Assembly (NCBI GenBank): GCA_964462985.1 | Contig: CAYXAA010000018.1 | Location: 1-64,000, forward strand | Length of the DNA stretch: 64,000 nt | Reading direction: 5' to 3' | From: CAYXAA01 sp964462985 | Lineage (GTDB): Bacteria > Pseudomonadota > Alphaproteobacteria > Rhizobiales > Stappiaceae | Shown: positions 25,872 through 34,554 of the stretch, piece after piece | How positions within the stretch are numbered: the stretch's first letter is position 1 | Layout of the letters: every line of letters begins with the position of its first letter | The notes under the pieces: model-generated | Databases searched by the model: none | What the model saw: the letters and a program-made list of their open reading frames with translations, nothing else | What the model was told of the DNA's origin: nothing | Program-made: the position numbers and the translations under genes

Positions 25872-27527
25872 ATGAAGGATGAGAACGCACGGGGCTACCG
25901 TGACCTGCATCAGCACATCGACGCGCTCGACGCGGCCGGCCTGCTGGTGCGCGTCGACCGGCCGATCGACAAGGACAGCGAGATGCACCCGCTGGTGCGC
26001 TGGCAGTATGTCGGCGGCATCAAGGAGGAAGAGCGCAAGGCCTTCCTGTTCACCAACATCCGCAACCGTGCCGGCCGGCGCTACGAGATCCCGGTGATTG
26101 TCGGCGGCATGGCCGCCAACCGGGCGGTCTACGCCACCGGCATGGGCTGCGATGTCGCCGAGATCCAGAACAAGTGGGACGCGGCGATCGCCAATCCGAT
26201 CAAGCCCCGCGAGGTCACCGACGCGCCTTGTCATGAAATCGTGGAAGAAGGCGAGGTTCTCGCGCGGGAAGGACACGGCCTTGACCTGCTGCCGATCCCG
26301 GTTTCGACGCCGGGGTTCGATGCCGCCCCGACGCTGTCGGCGACCAATGTGATCACGGTCGATCCCGAGGACGGGATCCAGAACATGGGAACCTATCGCT
26401 GTGCGCTGAAAGCGCCGGACCGGCTGGTGGTGCGCATGGCCACGCGCGTCGGCGGCGCTGGCGGGTACCAGCACTACCTCAAGCACCAGAAGGCAGGCGA
26501 CAAGGAGATGCCGGTGGCGATCGTGCTCGGCTGCCCGCCCTACGTCGCCTTCATGGGGCCGCAGAAGCTGCCGATCGGCGTCGACGAGTTTGATGTCGCG
26601 GGCGGGCTTGCCGGCGCGCCGATCAACGTGGTCAGGGCCCGGACCGTGCCGCTGATGGTTCCGGCCGAAGCGGAGGTCGTCATCGAGGGCTGGATCGACA
26701 CAACGACGGTGGAGCCGGAAGGCCCCTTCGGCGAAAGCCACGGCCATGTGGCGCTTGAGGAGTTCAACATGCCGATGCGGGTCACTGCGGTCACGCGGCG
26801 GAAGGACGCGGTGATCCCGTCCTACATCAGCCAGGTGGCGCCGTCCGAATCGAGCGTGATCAAGCGTGTCGCCTATGAGCCGCTCTTCCTGCACCACCTG
26901 AAGAGCACCATGAGCATCAAGGGCGTGAAGAAGGTGTCGCTGCACGAGCCGCTGACCGGTCTGCTGCGCGTCACCGTCGTCACGATGGAGCGGGGGACGC
27001 CCCGGACCGAGGTCTGGCGGGCGCTTTACGGCGCAGCCTATTTCAAGGGCGACTGCGGTAAGATCTGCATTGCGGTCGACGACGACATCGACGTCGACAG
27101 CCCCGATTCGATCCTCTGGGCGATGGCCTACCGGGCGAACCCGGTCGCCGACATGCAGCTCCTGCCGCACCGCGGCCAAGGTCACGGGCCGAAGCGTGAG
27201 GCGGAGGGCGAGGAAGATTCCAGTCTGCTGATCGACGCGACGATGAAGTCGCCGATGCCGCCGCTCGCCCTGCCGGCCCGCGAGTATATGGAAGGCGCCA
27301 AGGCGATCTGGGAGGACCTGGGCCTGCCGCGGCTGTCCCCGCAGTCGCCCTGGCACGGCTACTCGCTTGGCGCCTGGCACCCGATCTGGGATGCGGCGGC
27401 CAAGCGTGCGGCGGAAGGGGACTATCTGGAGAACGGCCGCATCAGCGCCAAGCTCCGCATCCCGGCCGTCAAGCCCGAGACGCGCGTGGACCCCGAGGAA
27501 TCCGTCAGAAAACTTGCAGAAAAATAA
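25872..27527 (+). CDS. UbiD-family decarboxylase
   Basis: 551 residues, somewhat longer than typical UbiD (about 490-500), with a C-terminal extension. Family marks are NMGTYRCALK, with the conserved Arg near the prenyl-FMN site, and VPAEAEVVIEGWIDTTTVEPEGPFGESHGHV, which carries the catalytic acidic residues. It would reversibly decarboxylate an aromatic or alpha,beta-unsaturated acid with prFMN from the preceding UbiX. A strong GGGAGGAGGATGCC leader precedes the ATG. The substrate could be a furan, pyrrole or hydroxybenzoate-type acid, but nothing in the sequence decides this. Confidence 0.93.
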   Translation: MKDENARGYRDLHQHIDALDAAGLLVRVDRPIDKDSEMHPLVRWQYVGGIKEEERKAFLFTNIRNRAGRRYEIPVIVGGMAANRAVYATGMGCDVAEIQNKWDAAIANPIKPREVTDAPCHEIVEEGEVLAREGHGLDLLPIPVSTPGFDAAPTLSATNVITVDPEDGIQNMGTYRCALKAPDRLVVRMATRVGGAGGYQHYLKHQKAGDKEMPVAIVLGCPPYVAFMGPQKLPIGVDEFDVAGGLAGAPINVVRARTVPLMVPAEAEVVIEGWIDTTTVEPEGPFGESHGHVALEEFNMPMRVTAVTRRKDAVIPSYISQVAPSESSVIKRVAYEPLFLHHLKSTMSIKGVKKVSLHEPLTGLLRVTVVTMERGTPRTEVWRALYGAAYFKGDCGKICIAVDDDIDVDSPDSILWAMAYRANPVADMQLLPHRGQGHGPKREAEGEEDSSLLIDATMKSPMPPLALPAREYMEGAKAIWEDLGLPRLSPQSPWHGYSLGAWHPIWDAAAKRAAEGDYLENGRISAKLRIPAVKPETRVDPEESVRKLAEK

Positions 27528-27555
27528 GCCAACTACGCTCGACTTGTCTTGGCCA

Positions 27556-27579
27556 ATATCGTATGATTCCATACGATAT
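27556..27579. promoter_or_regulatory. Palindrome before the Rieske gene, candidate operator
   Basis: ATATCGTATG and CATACGATAT are perfect 10-bp arms around ATTC, in the 78-bp gap between the UbiD and Rieske genes. The size and symmetry fit a homodimeric repressor such as a GntR protein. As RNA it would be a 10-bp A/U-rich hairpin, so a structural role is also possible. The gap is one of the few places in the series without tight coupling, which suggests an internal promoter. Confidence 0.5.
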
Positions 27580-27605
27580 CAGTCCATACCAAGGAGGAGC
27601 TGGAC

Positions 27606-27971
27606 ATGACAGAAGTTCTCGTCTGCGGGCGGGAGGAGATCGTCGAGGGAGGGGTCAGAATTGTCGAGATCGGCGACCTCGAAATCGGCGTCATCCGCCA
27701 CGGAAATACGTTCTACGCCTATCGAAATCTTTGTCCGCACCAGGGCGGGCCGGCCTGCGAGGGCGTCCGGATGCCCGGCGTCTTTGACGATGTCGACGCC
27801 GACGGCCTGTTCCACGGCCAGAAGTTCGATGAAGACGACATGCACATCGTCTGCCCCTGGCACGGCTACGAATTCCACCTCAGCGACGGGGTGAACGTGT
27901 GCGATGCCAAGCTGCGGCTGCACAAGTACGAAGTGATCGAAAGGGACGGCAATGTCTATATCGCGCTCTGA
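27606..27971 (+). CDS. Rieske [2Fe-2S] ferredoxin-like protein
   Basis: 121 residues with the two Rieske motifs C43-P-H45 (NLCPHQGG) and C83-PW-H86 (CPWHGYEF). An insertion between them (about residues 52-80, GVRMPGVFDDVDADGLFHGQKFDED) makes the spacing longer than in small ferredoxins. It is too small to be an oxygenase, and no oxygenase partner lies nearby. It may move electrons for an enzyme encoded in the series. AAGGAGGAG precedes the ATG. It overlaps the next gene by 20 bp. Confidence 0.9.
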   Translation: MTEVLVCGREEIVEGGVRIVEIGDLEIGVIRHGNTFYAYRNLCPHQGGPACEGVRMPGVFDDVDADGLFHGQKFDEDDMHIVCPWHGYEFHLSDGVNVCDAKLRLHKYEVIERDGNVYIAL

Positions 27972-28296
27972 CCGCTTTGCGGCTGCGGCGAGTGATCTTG
28001 CCGCACTCGTGGACGATGCCGTCGCTGACGGCACGATCGACGACCTGGCGAACGACGCGCTGGGCCAGGCGCTCGCGGCCCTGGTGCGGCTCTACGTCGC
28101 CAAGGCCGAGGCTGGAGGCCGGCTGATGCCGTTCGGCCGCAACAGCACTGTTACCCCCACCGAAATCGCCGTCGCCGCGCTGGCAATGCTCGATGCCGGC
28201 CGCATGGAGGTCTTCGAGCTCGGCTTGTGGGAGCAGATGACCGACATCCGCCCGGCCCGACAGACCAGCCTCGCCGACCAGGGAGCCTTCGCATGA
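27952..28296 (+). CDS. Hypothetical protein, 114 aa, in the catabolic operon
   Basis: I do not recognise a family. It is mostly helical and acidic in the first half (DRFAAAASDLAALVDDAVADGTIDDLANDALGQALAALVRLY), then has a conserved-looking core FGRNSTVTPTEIAVAALAMLDAGRMEVFELGLWEQM. No signal peptide, Cys clusters or membrane helix. It overlaps the Rieske gene by 20 bp and the following amidohydrolase by four, so translation is coupled to both. This argues that it is a real subunit or partner of that module. Confidence 0.7.
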   Translation: MSISRSDRFAAAASDLAALVDDAVADGTIDDLANDALGQALAALVRLYVAKAEAGGRLMPFGRNSTVTPTEIAVAALAMLDAGRMEVFELGLWEQMTDIRPARQTSLADQGAFA

Positions 28297-29537
28297 ACGC
28301 CCAGGACAGGACGATCACCCGGGTCCGCGACCTGACCCAGGAGCCTTTCGACACGTCCACGCATCTCGCGCACGCCAGGCAGCAGGCCGACGCGCGCGGC
28401 TATGAGGATTTCCTCATCGTCGACGTGGACAGCCACCATTACGAGAATGAGGCGTCGGCCGAGATCGCCAGCTACGTTCAGAACGACGTGCTGCGCAACG
28501 AGATCATTTATCAGGGCATCTCGCGCAAGGGCATCACGACGGGCTTCGGACAGTACCAGGATCTCGGCGGCCGCCTCATCCGCTACCCGCAGCGCAAGGC
28601 GGAGAAGGTGCCCGACAAGCCGCACCGTGACGTCACGCTGATGCGGCGCTGGATGGATGCAATGGGCGTCGACATCGCCTGCATGTTCCCGACGCCGCTC
28701 CTCAACCTCGGACTGTCACCACGGGTCGACCTCGAGGTCGAGCTTGCCTTTGGCTACAACCGCTGGCTCTGCGAACGGGTGCTGGCCGAAGATCCGCGCC
28801 TCAAGTCGATGCTCTACCTGCCGTTCAACGATCCCGACGCCTGTCTCAAGGTGATCGAGACCTTCGGCGAAGCGCCCGGTGTAATCGGCTTCATGGTGAC
28901 GTCGACGCGCTACCGCGGCGTCTACGACAACGCCTACATGAAGACCTATCGGGCCTTGGAGGAGAGGGGCCTGCCGCTCGGCTTCCACACCGGCCTCGGC
29001 GGGCAGGAGCCGGGACTGTCGACCTGCAACCGCTTCCTGACGCTGCATGCGCTCGGCTTTGCCTGGCACAACATGCTGCATCTGTCGAACTGGGTGATCA
29101 ACGGCCTGCCGGAAAGATTTCCCAAGCTCAAGGTGATGTGGATCGAGGCAGGCCTGGCGTGGCTGCCCTTCCTCATGCAGCGCCTCGACAACGAATACAT
29201 GATGCGCCACTCGGATGCCCCGCTGCTCAAGCGCAAGCCGTCCGAGTACATCCGCGAGATGTACTACACGTCTCAGCCGATGGAGATGGTCGATAACGCC
29301 AAGGCGCTCGAACTGACCTTCGAAATGATCAACGCCGAAACGCAGCTCCTGTACTCGTCGGACTATCCGCATTGGGACATGGACCTGCCCAGCGTGATCT
29401 ACGACCTGCCGTTCCTGTCAGAGACCGCCAAGCGAAACATCCTCGGCGGCAACGCGCAGCGCGTCTTCAACCTCGAGCCCGTGCTGAGCGACTACAAGCT
29501 GGCGCGCAGGAGGGAGAAGGACCGGCAACCCGCCTGA
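28293..29537 (+). CDS. Amidohydrolase-family protein (second)
   Basis: 414 residues of the amidohydrolase 2 branch. In place of the usual His-x-His near the N-terminus it reads FLIVDVDSHHYENEASAEI, the D-x-D-S-H form seen in many decarboxylase-like members. Later marks are GLPLGFHTGLGG with a His, MWIEAGLAWLPFLMQRLD, and LLYSSDYPHWDMDLP with the late Asp. It is longer than the first amidohydrolase at 22946-23926 and not a recent copy of it. Starts at an ATGA overlap. Likely works with the Rieske protein and the 114-residue protein encoded just before. Confidence 0.88.
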   Translation: MNAQDRTITRVRDLTQEPFDTSTHLAHARQQADARGYEDFLIVDVDSHHYENEASAEIASYVQNDVLRNEIIYQGISRKGITTGFGQYQDLGGRLIRYPQRKAEKVPDKPHRDVTLMRRWMDAMGVDIACMFPTPLLNLGLSPRVDLEVELAFGYNRWLCERVLAEDPRLKSMLYLPFNDPDACLKVIETFGEAPGVIGFMVTSTRYRGVYDNAYMKTYRALEERGLPLGFHTGLGGQEPGLSTCNRFLTLHALGFAWHNMLHLSNWVINGLPERFPKLKVMWIEAGLAWLPFLMQRLDNEYMMRHSDAPLLKRKPSEYIREMYYTSQPMEMVDNAKALELTFEMINAETQLLYSSDYPHWDMDLPSVIYDLPFLSETAKRNILGGNAQRVFNLEPVLSDYKLARRREKDRQPA

Positions 29538-29540
29538 CGG

Positions 29541-29574
29541 CAGTCGCCGGCGGGGGCCCACCCCGCCGGCACTG
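29541..29574. other. Intercistronic hairpin before the tricarboxylate transporter genes
   Basis: GCCGGCGGGG and CCCCGCCGGC form a 10-bp stem around a 5-nt loop, extended by CAGT/ACTG with one bulged base. No T run follows. It could weaken read-through from the catabolic genes or protect mRNA ends. Confidence 0.45.
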
Positions 29575-29642
29575 CGCCGATGATTTGGAAGGACGGGGCC
29601 GGTCGCAACAACCGACGACAATGTAAAGTGGAGGAGGCATAG

Positions 29643-30611
29643 ATGAGACTTACGACCTTATTGAAGGGCATGGCGGCCGCCGCCGCATTGATGTCGGCCG
29701 CGACGACGGCATTGGCGGACGGCTTTCCATCGAAGCCGATCCAGATCATCGTGCCTTTCGGCCAGGGCGGGGCAACCGACCAGCTCGCCCGCATGTTCGT
29801 CCCGGCGCTGGAAGAGCGTCTTGGCCAGCCGATCGTCATCATCAATCAGCCCGGCGCCGGCGGTGCGGTTGGCCTCGCCAACCTCGCCACGATGGCACCG
29901 GATGGCTACACGCTCGGTGTCGGCTCGGATTCGACTTTGGGGGCGCGGCCGATCATGGACAGCTCGTCCTACACCGCTGACAGCTTCGACACCGTGGCAC
30001 GTCTCGTGTCGATTCCCTCCGGCCTCGCGGTGCGCGCGGACAGTGAATACCAGACGCTCCCCGAACTGGTGGAGGCGATGCGCAGCCGCAACCTGAACTG
30101 GTCCGGCTCCGGCATCGGCTCCGGTCCGCATCTGGCCATGGCCGTGTTCCTCGCCAAGTTCGGCCTCGAAGCGACCTACGTCAACTCGAACTCGGGCCAG
30201 GAGGCCATGGTCAAGCTGCTGTCGGGCGAGATCGACGTCTTCTCCGGGGGTGGGTCCAACTATCCGCCGATGCTCGACGAAAACGGCAAGGGAGACATCC
30301 GCGTGCTCGGCCTGGCGGGCGAGGAGCGCTGGAAGTACATGCCCGACGTCCCGACCTTCCGCGAGCAGGGGCTCGATTACCTGCGTTCGCAGTGGTTCGG
30401 TCTCGTCGCGCCTGCCGGAACACCGCAGGAAGCGATCGACAAGATCTCGGCCGCGGTGAAGGACACGCTCGACGACCCCGAATTCGAGAAGCGGCTCGAC
30501 AGGTTCTACTTCGACCCCGCCTATCTCGGGCCGGAGGAGATGCGCGCCGCCATCAAGGAAGAAGCGGACGCGTTCCGTCCGATCCTCGAAGAGGCCGGTC
30601 TGGCCGAATGA
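29643..30611 (+). CDS. tctC: Tripartite tricarboxylate transporter binding protein (TctC/Bug)
   Basis: 322 residues with a signal peptide (about 1-27, TALADG). The mature protein opens FPSKPIQIIVPFGQGGATDQLARMF, the hallmark of Bug receptors, and has NQPGAGGAVGLANLA for ligand carboxylate contact. These receptors bind small carboxylates in the periplasm and hand them to TctAB. TctB and TctA genes follow. GGAGGAGGCATAG supports the start. Confidence 0.94.
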   Translation: MRLTTLLKGMAAAAALMSAATTALADGFPSKPIQIIVPFGQGGATDQLARMFVPALEERLGQPIVIINQPGAGGAVGLANLATMAPDGYTLGVGSDSTLGARPIMDSSSYTADSFDTVARLVSIPSGLAVRADSEYQTLPELVEAMRSRNLNWSGSGIGSGPHLAMAVFLAKFGLEATYVNSNSGQEAMVKLLSGEIDVFSGGGSNYPPMLDENGKGDIRVLGLAGEERWKYMPDVPTFREQGLDYLRSQWFGLVAPAGTPQEAIDKISAAVKDTLDDPEFEKRLDRFYFDPAYLGPEEMRAAIKEEADAFRPILEEAGLAE

Positions 30612-30683
30612 GAGGCCTGGAGCCGGCCCGGCGACGGGCCGGTTCCGGCAGCCGGACCGATAATGCTGGGGGAGGAGAAGCCT

Positions 30684-31124
30684 ATGGCCCTGAAGCATGA
30701 AGACACCGTCGCAGGCGGTGCCGTGGCCCTGGCCGGCCTGATCGTCGGCTATCTCGCGCTCGACATCCGTGCGGGCGCGACGGGCAACACGCTGCCGCCG
30801 AATTTCTTTCCGCTGCTGTGCGCCGGGGGCATGATGATCTGCGGCGTCGTCATTCTGGCAAGGGGCCTCATGTCGGACGCCGGGCCGTTGCCGACCCTGA
30901 TCGATCGCCGCGTGGCGATCGTCGGCGGCCTGACCTTCATCTACTACTGGTTCTTCGCCTGGCTCGACTTCCGCCTTGCGGCCGCCGTGCTGACGGTCGC
31001 TACGATGTTGGCCTTCGGCATTCGAAGCTGGCTTCAGCTTGTCGTGGTGCCGCTCGTCCTCTCGGTCGGGCTCTACTTCGCCTTTACCCGCGGCTTCCAG
31101 CTGGTGTTGCCGACATGGATCTGA
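30684..31124 (+). CDS. tctB: Tripartite tricarboxylate transporter small membrane protein (TctB)
   Basis: 146 residues with about four membrane helices (GGAVALAGLIVGYLAL, LLCAGGMMICGVVILA, IVGGLTFIYYWFFAWL, LVVVPLVLSVGLYFAF). This matches the DUF1468/TctB family. ATG 30684 follows GGGGGAGGAG; an in-frame ATG at 30663 would put that ribosome site inside the gene. It overlaps tctA by 10 bp. Confidence 0.9.
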   Translation: MALKHEDTVAGGAVALAGLIVGYLALDIRAGATGNTLPPNFFPLLCAGGMMICGVVILARGLMSDAGPLPTLIDRRVAIVGGLTFIYYWFFAWLDFRLAAAVLTVATMLAFGIRSWLQLVVVPLVLSVGLYFAFTRGFQLVLPTWI

Positions 31125-32632
31125 TCACCAACCTCATGGGCGGCTTCGCCGCCGTGGCCGATCCCTGGGTGCTGATGTTCGTCCTGGCGGGCGCCATCAT
31201 CGGCCTCGTGTTCGGCGCCGCGCCGGGGCTCACCGCCACCTCTGCGATCGTGCTGTTTCTTCCGGTCACTTATGCCATGGGGCCGGTCACCTCGATGGCG
31301 CTCCTGCTCGGCATCTACTGCTCGGGCTACTTCGCAGGCTCCATTCCCGCGATTTTGCTCAACACGCCCGGGGCGCCGGGATCGGCGGCCACCGCGCTCG
31401 ATGGCTATGCCATGGCGCAGGCCGGGCACGGCGACCGGGCGATCGTTACCGCGATCTGCGCCTCCTTCGTCGGCGGGCTGTTTTCGCTCACCCTGCTGGC
31501 GCTGGTTGCGCCGAGTCTCGCCAAGGTGGCGCTGAGCTTTACCTCGGTCGAATATTTCACCTTCGCGCTCGTCGGCATCGTGTGCGTCGCCGGCATCTCG
31601 AAGGGGTCGATGATGAAGGGGCTGACGGCTGCGTTCATCGGCATTCTCGCCTCGACGGTCGGCCTCGACCCGGTGTCGGGCGTCTCCCGGTTCACGTTCA
31701 AGGAGCCCAATCTCCTCGGCGGCATTCCGACGACGGCCGCGCTGATCGGCCTGTTCGCGGTGGCGCAGATGACGCTGCTGTCGCGCAAGCGCGATCTGGA
31801 GGCCGAGATCCTGCCGGTGCAGGAGCGCGTCAGTGTCGCCAGCGTCTGGCTCGATATCCTCCGCAACAAGTGGCTCACGCTGAAATCCGCCGCAATCGGG
31901 GCACTGATCGGCGTGCTGCCGGGCACCGGCCCCTCGATCGCCTCCTGGGTCAGCTACTCCGACGCCCTGCGCACGGCCAAGGCGAGGGACCGCTACGGCA
32001 AGGGTGATCCAAAGGGTATCATTGCCTGCGAGGTGTCCAACAATGCCGTGACCGGCGGCGCGCTGGTGCCGTTGCTGACGCTGGGCATTCCCGGCGACCC
32101 GGTGACGGCGGTTTTGATCGGAGCGCTGCTGATCCAGGGGATCGAGGCCGGACCGTTCTTCATCTCCCAGAACACGGAACTGTTCTACGCCATCCTGATC
32201 CTGCTGCTGTGCTCCAACATCCTGATGCTGATTCTCGGCCTTGCCGGGCGCGGGCTGGCGGCAAGGGTGCTGCAGATTCCGCACGGCATCATGGTCCCGG
32301 CGATCCTCGTCGTGGCGGGGGCAGGTGCCTTCTCGCTGGCCTCAAACCCGTTTTACCTCAAGCTTGTCTTCATCTTCGGGCTGCTCGGCTATTTGATGGT
32401 CCGCTTCAAGATCCCGACCGCTCCTGCGGTGCTGGGCATCGTGCTCGGACCGATCCTTGAACAGAACCTGCGCAATGCACTCACGGCCCACCGCATGGAT
32501 CCGTCGGTCTTCGTCACGCGGCCAATCAGTGCAGTGACGCTGGCCTTCATGTGCGTGTTGCTCTGGGTCTGGCTGAAGCCGGCGAAAAAGTCGGGCGCCC
32601 ATGAAGGCGGCGACCCGGAAACCTCGATGTAG
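31115..32632 (+). CDS. tctA: Tripartite tricarboxylate transporter large membrane protein (TctA)
   Basis: 505 residues and about 11-12 membrane helices. The family motif GLVFGAAPGLTATSAIVLFLPVTYAM sits near the N-terminus, and its structural repeat is IGALIGVLPGTGPSIASWVSYSD in the middle. It uses an ion gradient to import the carboxylate delivered by TctC. A short charged tail KPAKKSGAHEGGDPETSM ends the protein. The thiamine-diphosphate enzyme gene follows 12 bp later, which suggests that it acts on the imported compound or its product. Confidence 0.95.
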   Translation: MDLITNLMGGFAAVADPWVLMFVLAGAIIGLVFGAAPGLTATSAIVLFLPVTYAMGPVTSMALLLGIYCSGYFAGSIPAILLNTPGAPGSAATALDGYAMAQAGHGDRAIVTAICASFVGGLFSLTLLALVAPSLAKVALSFTSVEYFTFALVGIVCVAGISKGSMMKGLTAAFIGILASTVGLDPVSGVSRFTFKEPNLLGGIPTTAALIGLFAVAQMTLLSRKRDLEAEILPVQERVSVASVWLDILRNKWLTLKSAAIGALIGVLPGTGPSIASWVSYSDALRTAKARDRYGKGDPKGIIACEVSNNAVTGGALVPLLTLGIPGDPVTAVLIGALLIQGIEAGPFFISQNTELFYAILILLLCSNILMLILGLAGRGLAARVLQIPHGIMVPAILVVAGAGAFSLASNPFYLKLVFIFGLLGYLMVRFKIPTAPAVLGIVLGPILEQNLRNALTAHRMDPSVFVTRPISAVTLAFMCVLLWVWLKPAKKSGAHEGGDPETSM

Positions 32633-32644
32633 CGGGAGGCGACA

Positions 32645-34378
32645 ATGACCCTTCATCAATCCGCCACCGCGCGGACGGCCGCACACTACCTGCTGCAGGC
32701 GCTGATCGACGTCGGCATCGAGTATCTGTTCGTCAACATGGGCACCGACCACGCGCCGATCATCGAGGAGATGGCGCGCTGGCGGGCCGAGGGCCGGGCG
32801 GTGCCGGAGGTCATCGTCTGCCCGCACGAGAACACGGCCGCGCACATGGCGGCCGGCTATGCGCTGGCGACGGGCAGGGGACAGGCGGTGCTCGTCCACG
32901 TGGACGTCGGCACGACAAACGCCGCGACGGCGATCCACAACATGTACCGCTCACGCCTTCCGGTGCTGCTGATGGCGGGCAAGGCGCCCTATACCAGCCA
33001 TGGCGAACTGCACGGTACGCGCGACAATTACGTGCACTTCATTCAGGAGCCCTACGACCAGGGCAGTCTCGTACGTCCCTATGTCAAGTGGGAGTACACG
33101 CTGCAGTCGGCGGCCCATGTTGGCGAGGTCGTACGCCGGGCCCATACGATCATGCAGTCCGGCGCCAGGGGGCCGGTCTATCTGATGCTGCCGCGCGAGG
33201 CGCTGACCGGCACGGCCGAGCCGATGACACTGCGGGCGTTCCCGGAGGCGAAGCACGGCCCGCTCCGGCCGTCAGGAGCCCCGGCCGGCGCTCTGGCGCA
33301 GCTCGCCGAGCGGTTGCTCGCAGCGGAGCAGCCGCTGATCGTGACCTCCTACGGCGGCCACACCCCCGGCACCTCGGAGGCAATCGAGCGGCTGTCGGAG
33401 CTCATCGGGGCCGCTGTGGTCGAGAACGCCATGGTCTCCAACGTCAGCCATGAGATGACCTGTTTCGCCGGCGGCAACCCCGGGCCATACCTGGCGTCGG
33501 CCGACGTCGGCCTCATCGTCGACAGCGACGTGCCATGGATCCCGTCACAGGCCGAGCCGCGTTCCGATTCGTTCTGGGCGCATATCGACGTCGACGCTCT
33601 GAAGACCGGGTCTCCGATCTGGAGCTTTCCGGCCGATCTAAGACTCGAGGGACACAGCGCAACCATTCTCGGCCAGCTCATCGAGGAGGTGGAGGCGCGG
33701 CGCACGCAGGCGCAGAAGGATGCGGCCGCCGCCCGGGTGGCGCAGCTGCGCGACGCCGGGTCGAAACGGCGCGAAGCCGCCCGCCAGGCCGCGGAAGATC
33801 CGGGGCTGCCGGGCGCGCTCAATCCGCGCCACGTCCTACGGGCGCTGGGGGCGGCGCTCAAGCCGGAGGACGTTGTCCTGCACGAGGCGGTGCGCAATCA
33901 GCCGGCCATGGTGCAGCAGATCCCGCGCCCGCTCGCAGGAACCATGACCCGCACGGCCGGCGGCGGCCTCGGCGCGTCGGGCGGCATGGCGCTCGGCTAC
34001 AAGCTGGCGCGGCCGGAGGCGCTGGTCGTCCAGATCGTGGGCGACGGTGCCTTCTACTACAACTGCCCGGCCTCGATGCTGGCGGTGTCGCGCCAGTACG
34101 ACCTGCCGATGCTGACAGTGATCCTCGACAACGCCGGCTGGTCGGCGGTCAAGGAATCGACGCTCCGGGTCTATCCGGACGGCGCCGCTCGCAAGGGCAA
34201 CGCCTTTGCCTCGGAGTTCCGGAACGACACCGACTTCGCGGCCATGGCCGCCATGTTCGGCTTCAAGGGGCTGACGCTTTCCGAGCCGGACGCCGTCACG
34301 GCGACGGTGACGGAGGCGGTGGAAACGGCCCGGTCCGGCACCTCGACGATCCTGCATGTCCGCCTGCCGCGGCATTGA
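32645..34378 (+). CDS. Thiamine diphosphate-dependent enzyme, decarboxylase/carboligase family (first)
   Basis: 577 residues in the three-domain order of acetolactate synthase and benzoylformate decarboxylase. The cofactor-activating Glu62 is in CPHENTAAHMAAGYALATG. The metal-ThDP motif runs from G466-D-G468 to D495-N496, about 28 residues later, as expected. The middle domain lacks a clear FAD site. It may be a 2-oxoacid decarboxylase or a carboligase; an aldehyde product would suit the aldehyde dehydrogenase at 37620. Start by GGGAGGCGACA upstream. Confidence 0.85.
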   Translation: MTLHQSATARTAAHYLLQALIDVGIEYLFVNMGTDHAPIIEEMARWRAEGRAVPEVIVCPHENTAAHMAAGYALATGRGQAVLVHVDVGTTNAATAIHNMYRSRLPVLLMAGKAPYTSHGELHGTRDNYVHFIQEPYDQGSLVRPYVKWEYTLQSAAHVGEVVRRAHTIMQSGARGPVYLMLPREALTGTAEPMTLRAFPEAKHGPLRPSGAPAGALAQLAERLLAAEQPLIVTSYGGHTPGTSEAIERLSELIGAAVVENAMVSNVSHEMTCFAGGNPGPYLASADVGLIVDSDVPWIPSQAEPRSDSFWAHIDVDALKTGSPIWSFPADLRLEGHSATILGQLIEEVEARRTQAQKDAAAARVAQLRDAGSKRREAARQAAEDPGLPGALNPRHVLRALGAALKPEDVVLHEAVRNQPAMVQQIPRPLAGTMTRTAGGGLGASGGMALGYKLARPEALVVQIVGDGAFYYNCPASMLAVSRQYDLPMLTVILDNAGWSAVKESTLRVYPDGAARKGNAFASEFRNDTDFAAMAAMFGFKGLTLSEPDAVTATVTEAVETARSGTSTILHVRLPRH

Positions 34379-34393
34379 GGGCGGCGGAAGCCG

Positions 34394-34415
34394 GCGGCGC
34401 GGAGCCGCGCGCCGC
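34394..34415. terminator. GC-rich hairpin between convergent operons
   Basis: GCGGCGCG and CGCGCCGC pair over 8 bp around a 6-nt loop, just after the thiamine enzyme stop and facing the TIGR02444 gene. No T tract. The rest of the 176-bp gap shows nothing. Confidence 0.35.
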
Positions 34416-34554
34416 GGTCTGAGGAGATTAGAGGTCGCGAGCCGCGTTGCCGCGACCGGTGCATGACGAGCCGAAGAAGGCCCGAGCCAGGTGCCGCGGC
34501 GACAATTGCAGGCGTCATGGTCTCTGACTTAAGAGGCAATCGGCGTTCGGACGT

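Noticed and set aside
25503..27572. Long - strand open frame opposite the UbiD gene
   Set aside because: Shadow of a certain gene; no family resemblance.
27606..27971. Ring-hydroxylating oxygenase component
   Set aside because: The protein is a 121-residue Rieske domain only, and no oxygenase large subunit or reductase lies nearby.
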